DNA of 37,326 bases from assembly GCA_023129485.1 (NCBI GenBank), contig JAGMBY010000006.1, positions 1-37,326 of the forward strand. Reading direction: 5' to 3'. The stretch comes from Actinomycetes bacterium (GTDB lineage: Bacteria > Actinomycetota > Humimicrobiia > JAHJRV01). The notes under the pieces were generated by a model, which saw nothing but the letters and a program-made list of their open reading frames with translations, did no database searches and was not told the origin of the DNA. Both the position numbers and the translations under genes were made by a program. Positions 26,808 through 34,859 of the stretch are shown here, one piece after another. Position 1 is the first letter of the stretch. Every line of letters begins with the position of its first letter.

Positions 26808-28121
26808 ATGAAATACAAAGAAAAACTTGATATTTTAGATGAAGCCAGGATATTCGTTAAAGGTGGGGATGGAGGTAATGGTTGTGTTAGTTTTCTCAGG
26901 ACAAAATATAAAGCAAAGGGTGGACCAAATGGTGGAAGTGGAGGAGATGGAGGAAATGTTATTTTAATAGCTGACTTGACAAAAGATTCATTACTTGATT
27001 TCAATTATAATGTTCATTTCAAAGCAGAGAGAGGTGAACATGGAAAAGGTGGAAATAAACATGGAAAAACTGGAAAAAACTTAATAATAAAAGTCCCAGT
27101 TGGTACAGTTATAAAAGATGAAAACGGATTAGTTACTGCAGACTTATATGAAAATGGTATGGAAATGATTATAGCTAAAGGTGGAAGAGGAGGGAAAGGA
27201 AATAAAAGTTTTGTGAGTTCAAAATTAAGAGCCCCAACTTTTGCTGAAAAAGGAGAAACTGTTGATGGGAAATGGATTAATATTGAATTAAGATTGATTG
27301 CTGATATTGGGATAGTGGGATTTCCAAATGTAGGAAAGTCGACCTTACTTAGTAAATTGACATCAGCTAAACCAAAAATTGCTAATTACCCATTTACAAC
27401 TTTATATCCAAAATTAGGAGTTAGAGGAGAGGAGGATTTCAGCTATATAATTGCGGAGATTCCAGGATTAGTTGAAGGAGCTCATAAAGGGGCTGGTTTA
27501 GGAATTAGATTTTTAAAACACCTTTTAAGAACAGAAATTATAATTCATATTTTGGAGGTTTCAATTTCATCCTATAGGGATCCCATTGAAGACTATAAGA
27601 AATTAAATAATGAGATGAAATTATTTGACAAACAATTAATTAAAATGCCTCAGATTATTGCTTTAAACAAAGTGGATTTATTAAAAGATGATGAAGAAAT
27701 AAAAAGGGTAGAAAAATTTTTTAAAGAAAAATATAAAAAAGATGTCCACATAATTTCAGCTCTTATGTCCAAAGGTTTGGAAAATCTTAGTATTGATGTT
27801 AAAAATCAATTAAAAAAGATAGAAGAAAGAAAAAAGAAAAAACCTAAAATAATTAAGAAATATATCTTTAAAGAGAAAAAGAAAATAGAAATTAAAAAGG
27901 AAGGTAGTACATTTAGAGTAATGGGAAATGAGGTGGAAAGGATTGTAAAAATGACAGATTTCGACAATTCACAAGCCATTTCATATTTACAGAAGAGATT
28001 TGATAAACTGAAATTAGATGAAAAATTATTAAAATATGGAGCAAGAGAAGGGGATACTATATTAATTTGTGATAAGAGTTTTGAGTTTGTACCTGGAAAA
28101 AGTAATAAAAAAAGAAGATGA
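26808..28121 (+). CDS. obgE: GTPase Obg/CgtA
   Basis: LDEARIFVKGGDGGNGCVSFLRTKYKAKGGPNGGSGGDGGNV, GFPNVGKSTLL, PGLVEGAHKGAGLGIRFLKH, NKVD; C-terminal Obg domain. Confidence 0.97.
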   Translation: MKYKEKLDILDEARIFVKGGDGGNGCVSFLRTKYKAKGGPNGGSGGDGGNVILIADLTKDSLLDFNYNVHFKAERGEHGKGGNKHGKTGKNLIIKVPVGTVIKDENGLVTADLYENGMEMIIAKGGRGGKGNKSFVSSKLRAPTFAEKGETVDGKWINIELRLIADIGIVGFPNVGKSTLLSKLTSAKPKIANYPFTTLYPKLGVRGEEDFSYIIAEIPGLVEGAHKGAGLGIRFLKHLLRTEIIIHILEVSISSYRDPIEDYKKLNNEMKLFDKQLIKMPQIIALNKVDLLKDDEEIKRVEKFFKEKYKKDVHIISALMSKGLENLSIDVKNQLKKIEERKKKKPKIIKKYIFKEKKKIEIKKEGSTFRVMGNEVERIVKMTDFDNSQAISYLQKRFDKLKLDEKLLKYGAREGDTILICDKSFEFVPGKSNKKRR

Positions 28122-28311
28122 AATAAGATAAAATTTATGTTATAATACCTGATTAAATTTAATATTATAAATGTATTAAATTATATATTGTAATAATATT
28201 TTTAAATATTATTTTTATTTCATTCATTTTTTACTTTTAATTTGTATTATTAATTTTTAAAATATTTAGCAAATTACAAACTATATATATTTTCACAAGG
28301 TAGGTGTAAAT

Positions 28312-28929
28312 TTGAAATTAGGAATAATGGGAGGTACTTTTAACCCCATTCACTATGGACATTTAGTAACAGCAGAGGAAGCCAGGATACAATTTAATTT
28401 AGATAGAGTCATATTTATTCCTGCTGGTGATCCTTACTATAAAAAGGGTCAAAAAATTGTTACTGCACAGCAGAGATATCTAATGACAATTATGGCCACA
28501 GGCTCAAATCCTTATTTTTATGTATCAAGAATAGAAATTGACCGTCATAAACCCACATATACAATTGATACATTAATTGAATTAAATAAAATTTATAAGG
28601 ATTCGCAATTTTTCTTTATAACAGGTGCTGATGCAGTTTTAGATATACTTACCTGGAAAAATCCTGATGATATTTTAAATTTGTGTACTTTTATTGCAGC
28701 TACCCGCCCAGGTTATGATATGAGTAAAATAGATGAAATTAAGAAAAAGTTAAAGGACGAAAGAGAAATAACTAATATTAATACTAAAATACATATTATA
28801 AGAATACCAGCACTCGCTATTTCCTCAACAGATATTAGAAATAGGGTAAAAGAGGGAAAGCCAATTAGATATCTTTTACCAGAGGGAGTGGTTAATCATA
28901 TTTATAAAATGGGTTTCTACAAAGAATAG
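28312..28929 (+). CDS. nadD: Nicotinate-nucleotide adenylyltransferase
   Basis: KLGIMGGTFNPIHYGHLVTAEEARIQFNLDRVIFIPAG, ITGADAVLDILTWKNPDDIL, ISSTDIRNRVKEGKPIRYLLPEGV. Confidence 0.96.
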   Translation: MKLGIMGGTFNPIHYGHLVTAEEARIQFNLDRVIFIPAGDPYYKKGQKIVTAQQRYLMTIMATGSNPYFYVSRIEIDRHKPTYTIDTLIELNKIYKDSQFFFITGADAVLDILTWKNPDDILNLCTFIAATRPGYDMSKIDEIKKKLKDEREITNINTKIHIIRIPALAISSTDIRNRVKEGKPIRYLLPEGVVNHIYKMGFYKE

Positions 28930-29040
28930 TTTATTTCTTAAACTTAAATAAATTATTAAGAAAGTGTAAAATCAAGTGATAACTTTTCTTATAAAATATA
29001 AGAATTCAAGATTGAGTTATATTTAGTGAGGAGATTAGAA

Positions 29041-30294
29041 TTGGAAAAGCAGAATATTGGTACGAGAATGAGAAGGAGATTGGAATCAAGAAAGAAGAAG
29101 AGAAAATTGTTCATAATATTCTTCTCTTTATTAGTGATCTTATTGCTAATTTATTTGATTTTTTATATTCTTCGACCAGCTGAAAAAATAGGTAAAGAGC
29201 CAACAGTTATTTCAGAGGAAGAAACTACAGGTGAAATTAAAGAGGAAGTAGTTTTTACTGGAAGAAAAAACTTTTTAATAATTGGTTCTGATCATGGTTT
29301 AGAACAAATCTCTCCAAATTCAGTTGTATTAGTTAGTTATAATTCTAGTTCAGAAGAGGCTCTAATGCTCTCTATACCTTTAAGAACATTATTACAATCT
29401 GATGAAGAAGCCATGACTGTAGAGAAGTTATTAAAAGAATTTCAAGTTGAGGATTTAAAATTAGCTATAAAGAATACACTGGTAACGGAAATAGATAATT
29501 ATATTTTGGTTAATATTTTTGACTTAGTAGAGAAAATTGGTGGAATTTCTGTTTATATTCCAGAGAGTATAAGCTTTCCAGATGTTGACAGCAATGTTAC
29601 AGTTACACTTGAAAAAGGGGAGAGAAATTTAACTGGAGACTTAGCTATAAGTTATCTACATTATACAAGTGGAGAGAGTGAAAGCATATTACAAGTTTCA
29701 GATCAACAAGATGTTCATCTTTCCATTTTAGATAAATTGATGGCTGATAAGGATTTTTCTGAGATAGCTAATGAAATGCAATTGATTTCGGAATACATTT
29801 CATCTGACTTCTCTGATGTTGAACTAATATCTTTAGGTTCATCTATAGTGAAATTAGAAGAATCTAAAATCTTTAAGAACAAAACTTTACCAGTATTAGC
29901 AACAAAAATTGATGGTGGAAACTATTATGTTCCACAAATTGAGGAAACAGCTAAGATACTTAGTGAATTTACAACTGTTGCAGAGATTAAAGAAAGAGAA
30001 AAATCCAATATCATAGTTTTAAATGGTTGTGGAAGCCCTGGAATTGCTCATAATTTAAGTAATAAACTGCAACGGGATTTTCAAATAGTTGAAATAGGAA
30101 ACGCAGCTAGTTTTCAATATACAATGTCTGAAATAATAGTAACCTCATTTAATATAAATTCGATTGAAGATGCTATTTCCATTAGAAATACTATGGGAGT
30201 AGGAGAGATAATAACGGATGGAGGATTAACTGAGGCAACCAAACAGAAGACCGATATTGTTATAATAATAGGTGGTGATTATATACCATTATAG
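29041..30294 (+). CDS. LCP-like / LytR C-terminal domain membrane protein (degenerate LCP)
   Basis: Basic N-terminus, one TM helix, LCP-like NFLIIGSD...IGGISVYIPE, C-terminal NIIVLNGCGSPGIAHNLSNKLQ typical of LytR_C. TTG 29041 has a GAGGAG SD; the track uses GTG 29026. Confidence 0.7.
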   Translation: MEKQNIGTRMRRRLESRKKKRKLFIIFFSLLVILLLIYLIFYILRPAEKIGKEPTVISEEETTGEIKEEVVFTGRKNFLIIGSDHGLEQISPNSVVLVSYNSSSEEALMLSIPLRTLLQSDEEAMTVEKLLKEFQVEDLKLAIKNTLVTEIDNYILVNIFDLVEKIGGISVYIPESISFPDVDSNVTVTLEKGERNLTGDLAISYLHYTSGESESILQVSDQQDVHLSILDKLMADKDFSEIANEMQLISEYISSDFSDVELISLGSSIVKLEESKIFKNKTLPVLATKIDGGNYYVPQIEETAKILSEFTTVAEIKEREKSNIIVLNGCGSPGIAHNLSNKLQRDFQIVEIGNAASFQYTMSEIIVTSFNINSIEDAISIRNTMGVGEIITDGGLTEATKQKTDIVIIIGGDYIPL

Positions 30295-30375
30295 AGATCA
30301 GATCTTGAAATAAAATATATCTGCTTTGGGTATACTTTCTTGACTGATAATGTCTTCGAAAGTATATCACAAAGC
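30295..30375 (+). repeat. Dispersed composite element copy 3
   Basis: AGATCAGATCTTGAAATAAAATATATCT box starting at the upstream stop codon; hairpin GCTTTGGGTATACTTTC...GAAAGTATATCaCAAAGC at 30323-30375. Confidence 0.78.
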
Positions 30376-30477
30376 TACTTCAAAGTTATAAGTGGTTAAA
30401 TATTGAAATATATATAAAAATAAATTATAGAAAAATTAACTTTAAACAGGAAGAGGTAAGAAAAGGTAGCTAAGAAA

Positions 30478-30834
30478 ATATCTTATAAAAAATCTCCGTT
30501 ACATGCTATCAAGGCAGCTAAAGCTGCTGATGACAAAAAAGCTCTAAATATTTTAGTTTTAGATGTAAGTGGTAGACTGATAATTACTGATTATTTTGTA
30601 ATATGTAGTGGTCAAACAGATAGGCAAATAAAAAGTATATCTGATGAAATACAGAAAAGACTAAAGGAAAATGATATATTACCACTTAGAATTGAGGGTT
30701 CTGCTGTGGGAGGATGGGTTCTTCTGGACTATTATGATTTTGTCGTTCACATTTTCAATATCGAATTAAGGAATTACTACAAACTAGAACGGTTGTGGAG
30801 AGACGCTCCTAACATTTCATGGAATAGTCAATAA
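30478..30834 (+). CDS. rsfS: Ribosomal silencing factor RsfS (Iojap), non-canonical start
   Basis: Reads ...AIKAAKAADDKKALNILVLDVSGRLIITDYFVICSGQTDRQIKSISDEIQ...EGSAVGGWVLLDYYDFVVHIFNIELRNYYKLERLWRDAP. In-frame stop at 30457-30459 and no ATG/GTG/TTG before the conserved domain; ATA 30478 is the best near-cognate guess. Absent from the ORF track. Confidence 0.88.
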   Translation: MSYKKSPLHAIKAAKAADDKKALNILVLDVSGRLIITDYFVICSGQTDRQIKSISDEIQKRLKENDILPLRIEGSAVGGWVLLDYYDFVVHIFNIELRNYYKLERLWRDAPNISWNSQ

Positions 30835-30958
30835 GTGCTTAGTAAACAAAAAAGGGCAAATTTCTATTAAATTTATAATTAAAATACCAAAAATTTTAAT
30901 TGAATTTGAACTTTTGAAATGATATAAGTGTTTATAAAAATCAAGTATTTATAAGAGT

Positions 30959-31033
30959 GGGGATGTAGCTCAGTGGAAGAGCGCTTCTCTGGCAGGGAAG
31001 AGGTCGTGGGTTCAAGTCCCATCATCTCCACCA
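30959..31033 (+). tRNA. tRNA-Ala (anticodon GGC)
   Basis: Acceptor GGGGATG/CATCTCC carries the G3:U70 alanine identity pair; anticodon arm CTTCT-CTGGCAG-GGAAG; CCA encoded. Confidence 0.95.
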
Positions 31034-31100
31034 TTATTTTATTAAAAATAATAGATAAATTTTAAATGGACTTATTTATAATATATATTAGGTGGATATC

Positions 31101-33560
31101 ATGGAAAAGTACAATCCTCAAAAGATAGAAAAAAAATGGCGAATAATCTGGGAAGAGAGTAAAATCTATAGAACTGAAGAGACACTTGAGAAACCAAAAT
31201 ATTACTGTTTGGATTTTTTCCCATATCCTTCTGGAGATGGTTTATCGGTAGGTCATTGTAAGAATTATATTCCTACGGATGTATTTTCAAGGTTCAAGAA
31301 AATGTGCGGATATAGTGTACTTCATCCCATGGGATGGGATGCATTCGGACAACCTGCTGAGCAAGAAGCTATAAATAAAGGTATTCATCCAAAAATAACA
31401 ACAGAAAAATACACTGCAAATTATAAAAGGCAACTAAGTTTAATTGGAACATCATATGATTGGGAAAGAGAAATTAACTCAAGCCATCCCGATTATTATA
31501 AATGGACTCAATGGTTCTTCCTGCTTCTGTATAAAAGGGGTTTAGCTTATCGCAAAAAAGCTCCAGTCAATTGGTGTCCGACCTGTCTCACTGTTCTTGC
31601 AAATGAAGAGATAGAAGATGGTAAATGCTGGAGATGTGGCAGTGAAGTTACAAAAAGGGATTTAATGCAATGGTTTTTCAAAATTACTGATTATGCAGAT
31701 TATCTTTTGAAGGATTTGGAAACTATTGATTGGCCTGAAAAGATAGTATTAATGCAGCAAAATTGGATTGGAAGAAGTGAGGGAATAGAGTTTAATTTGA
31801 AAGTTAAAAATAGTGAAAAAACTATACCTGTTTTCACCACTAGACCCGACACAATTTATGGAATGACTTTTGTTGTTTTAGCACCAGAACACCCGTTAAT
31901 TAATGAACTGACAACTCAAGAATTTAAAAATGCTGTTGAAAACTATCGTAAGATTGCTTATCAGAAATCCGAGATTCAAAGACTTGCTCTTGAGAAAGAA
32001 AAGGATGGAGTCTTTATTGGTGCATATGCTATAAATCCTATGAATAATGAAGAGGTTCCGATATACGTTACAGATTATGTGCTTATGACATATGGAACAG
32101 GAGCAATAATGGCAGTTCCTGCTCATGATGAGAGAGATTTTGAATTTGCTAAGAAATATAATCTACTAATTAGAGTTGTAATATCTCCACCTGATTGGGA
32201 AGGGGAGGAGTTAAAAGAAGCGTACACTGGAAAAGGAATTATGGTAAACTCGGATGAATATAATGGATTACCTTCTCAAGAAGGGATTGAAAAAATTTGT
32301 AATTATTTAGACAACAAAGGTATAGGTAGAAGAAAAGTAAATTATAAAATGAGAGATTGGTTAATCTCAAGGCAACGTTATTGGGGTGCCCCAATACCCA
32401 TTATATATTGTGATGCTTGTGGTGAAGTCCCGGTTCCAGAGGAAGATTTACCTGTTTTACTACCGGATATTGAAAAATATCAACCCACGGAGACTGGTGA
32501 ATCTCCTTTAGCAAAAGTTCAAGAATTTGTTAATACATTTTGTCCAAAGTGTAGAAAACTCGCAAAGCGTGAAACAGACACAATGGGAGGATTTGCTTGT
32601 TCTTCCTGGTATTTCTTAAGATTCACAAGCCCACATTATAAAAAAGGTCCATTTAATCCTGATAAGGTTAAATATTGGATGCCAGTTGATTTGTATGTTG
32701 GAGGTGCGGAACATGCAGTGATGCATCTACTTTATGCAAGATTCTGGACTAAAGTCATGTATGATGCAAATATTGTAAATTTTAGAGAACCGTTCAATAA
32801 GCTATTAAATCAGGGTATGATGCATGCACCTGATGGTAGATTGATGTCAAAATCCAAGGGAAATGTAATAACTCCTGATGAAGTAGTTGCAGAATATAGT
32901 GCTGATGCATTGAGAGCTTATGAATTATTCTTAGGACCTTTTGAACAAGATGCTATATGGAGTGATAGAGGAATAAATGGTGTATTTAGATTCTTAAATA
33001 GAGTTTGGAGACTAATACTTAAGGAGAAACCTTTAATATTTACAAAGAGACCATCAGGTGGTGCTGAGGATATTAGTAGGCAATTGCAAAAGATGACACA
33101 CAAGACAATTAAAAAAGTGACATTAGATTTTGAAAAATTCAAATTCAATACAGCAGTCGCAGCTTTAATGGAATATATCAATTTTTTATACAGTTCACTT
33201 GATAAAAAAGTTTTAGAAGAGATCTGGTCAGAAACAATAGATACACTGATGCTTTTACTTGCACCTATTGCACCATTTATGACTGAGGAACTCTGGGAAA
33301 GAACAGGTCATAAAGAAAGTATTCACATACAACCCTGGCCTAAATGGGATGAGAAATTAACTTATGAGGAAAAATTCACATTGGTCATTCAAGTAAACGG
33401 TAAATTAAGAGATAGAGTAGAAGTCCCAGTTGGAATATCAGATGAGGAAATGAAAAAGATAGCACTAAAATCACCAAATGCTCAAAAATTCATTAAAGAT
33501 AAAGAGATAATTAAATTTGTAACAGTCCCAAATAAACTAATAAATATAGTTGCTAAGTAA
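31101..33560 (+). CDS. leuS: Leucyl-tRNA synthetase
   Basis: FFPYPSGDGLSVGHCKNYIPTDVFSRFKKMCGYSVLHPMGWDAFGQPAEQEA, LMSKSKGNVITPDEV. Track start GTG 31092; ATG 31101 has AGGTGG SD. Confidence 0.97.
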   Translation: MEKYNPQKIEKKWRIIWEESKIYRTEETLEKPKYYCLDFFPYPSGDGLSVGHCKNYIPTDVFSRFKKMCGYSVLHPMGWDAFGQPAEQEAINKGIHPKITTEKYTANYKRQLSLIGTSYDWEREINSSHPDYYKWTQWFFLLLYKRGLAYRKKAPVNWCPTCLTVLANEEIEDGKCWRCGSEVTKRDLMQWFFKITDYADYLLKDLETIDWPEKIVLMQQNWIGRSEGIEFNLKVKNSEKTIPVFTTRPDTIYGMTFVVLAPEHPLINELTTQEFKNAVENYRKIAYQKSEIQRLALEKEKDGVFIGAYAINPMNNEEVPIYVTDYVLMTYGTGAIMAVPAHDERDFEFAKKYNLLIRVVISPPDWEGEELKEAYTGKGIMVNSDEYNGLPSQEGIEKICNYLDNKGIGRRKVNYKMRDWLISRQRYWGAPIPIIYCDACGEVPVPEEDLPVLLPDIEKYQPTETGESPLAKVQEFVNTFCPKCRKLAKRETDTMGGFACSSWYFLRFTSPHYKKGPFNPDKVKYWMPVDLYVGGAEHAVMHLLYARFWTKVMYDANIVNFREPFNKLLNQGMMHAPDGRLMSKSKGNVITPDEVVAEYSADALRAYELFLGPFEQDAIWSDRGINGVFRFLNRVWRLILKEKPLIFTKRPSGGAEDISRQLQKMTHKTIKKVTLDFEKFKFNTAVAALMEYINFLYSSLDKKVLEEIWSETIDTLMLLLAPIAPFMTEELWERTGHKESIHIQPWPKWDEKLTYEEKFTLVIQVNGKLRDRVEVPVGISDEEMKKIALKSPNAQKFIKDKEIIKFVTVPNKLINIVAK

Positions 33561-33615
33561 GTGTCAGGTCTTGACATGGGACATATTAGAACTAATAAAT
33601 ATAGTTGCTAAGTAA
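33535..33615 (+). repeat. 26-bp direct duplication of the leuS 3' end flanking a 29-nt box copy
   Basis: AACTAATAAATATAGTTGCTAAGTAA at 33535-33560 and exactly again at 33590-33615, separated by GTGTCAGGTCTTGACATGGGACATATTAG (33561-33589). Confidence 0.95.
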
Positions 33616-33684
33616 AAATAGATTCAATTGTCATTTATACAATAAAATTAAATAATACTTGAGAATAATTTTATAAAAGTATAA

Positions 33685-33715
33685 AAGGAGTGGGTTAAAA
33701 ACCACTCCTTTTTTT
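33685..33715 (+). terminator. Intrinsic terminator after leuS
   Basis: AAGGAGTGG-TTAAAAA-CCACTCCTTTTTTT. Confidence 0.85.
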
Positions 33716-33954
33716 ATTAATAACTTTAAATTATTTATTTTTCAGTAAGTTAACGCTCACTCTCTAATTCCCCTAATAGGATGGCAACTCAATTAAAGTT
33801 TATGAGCTTGTTTCATTTTTATTACAAATTATTCAATTAGGAATTTGTATATTTATAATTTAAAACATTATAATATTATATATTTACATAAATGTATAAA
33901 TATGTTATAATTTAGTTAATTTTTAAATAGATTTAATAAAGGATTCATTTCTAA

Positions 33955-34758
33955 ATGGAATTAATTAAAGAAAAAGTAAATAACTACCTGAGTAAATTTA
34001 AATTAAAAATTTTTAATATAAAAAATATAACTTTTGAAAAGTGGCAGATTTTAGCCGTGGTTCTCTTTGCAATAATTATTGTTATTGGTAGTGTATATCT
34101 ATATTTTAGTTCAAAACCCAAACTATCTGAACCTGGACTTCCTGTACAAAACTTATCACAAATCAATAAGAATCAAAATGAAATTAAAAATGAGAATAAT
34201 AAATATTTTATGGAAAATGAAGTAACTTCATTAAATCAGAATAATTTTGACTATTCAACTGATGAAGAAAATACATTATTTGATGTAAATGATACTTATT
34301 TATCTGATGGGAATAACTATGAAGAATTAAAAAATAAAGAAATTGTTGTGCATGTTTGTGGTGAAGTTAAATATCCAGGAGTATATTATCTTAAGTATGG
34401 GCAGCGAGTTTATGATGCTATTCAAAAAGCAGGTGGCGCCACAGAGGATGCTGATATTCATTTAATGAATTTAGCTCAAATTTTATATGATGAGGAAAGA
34501 GTATATATCCCAAAGAAAGGTGAATTTATGTCAACAAACAGTTTTGGTTTAAACCCTATAGCTAATCAAAAAATAAATATAAATAGGGTAGACTCCTTAA
34601 CATTGCAGGAGCTTCCAGGAATAGGACCTACCTTAGCTCAAAGAATAATAGATTATCGTAAAGAAATTGGTAGGTTTAAAAGCATAGAACAGTTATTGAA
34701 TGTAAAAGGAATTGGTCCATCAAAATTCAATGATATCAAAGACAAAATACAGGTGTGA
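33955..34758 (+). CDS. comEA: ComEA-type competence protein (SLBB + helix-hairpin-helix)
   Basis: N-terminal TM; VHVCGEVKYPGVYYLKYGQRVYDAIQKAGGATEDAD (SLBB); INRVDSLTLQELPGIGPTLAQRIIDYRKEIGRFKSIEQLLNVKGIGPSKFNDIKDKI (HhH). Confidence 0.93.
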   Translation: MELIKEKVNNYLSKFKLKIFNIKNITFEKWQILAVVLFAIIIVIGSVYLYFSSKPKLSEPGLPVQNLSQINKNQNEIKNENNKYFMENEVTSLNQNNFDYSTDEENTLFDVNDTYLSDGNNYEELKNKEIVVHVCGEVKYPGVYYLKYGQRVYDAIQKAGGATEDADIHLMNLAQILYDEERVYIPKKGEFMSTNSFGLNPIANQKININRVDSLTLQELPGIGPTLAQRIIDYRKEIGRFKSIEQLLNVKGIGPSKFNDIKDKIQV

Positions 34759-34859
34759 GTAATTTAAGGTAGTTCTCCATTAAATTTGTAAACCTTAACT
34801 AAGTTAGTCATAAATTTTTCTGAAAAGTGGGAGATGAAAGTTAATAAATAATAAAAACA

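Noticed and set aside
33569-33600. TTGACA within the box copy as an outward -35 promoter element
   Set aside because: No credible -10 at 16-18 nt, and TTGACA is not preserved in the other box copies.
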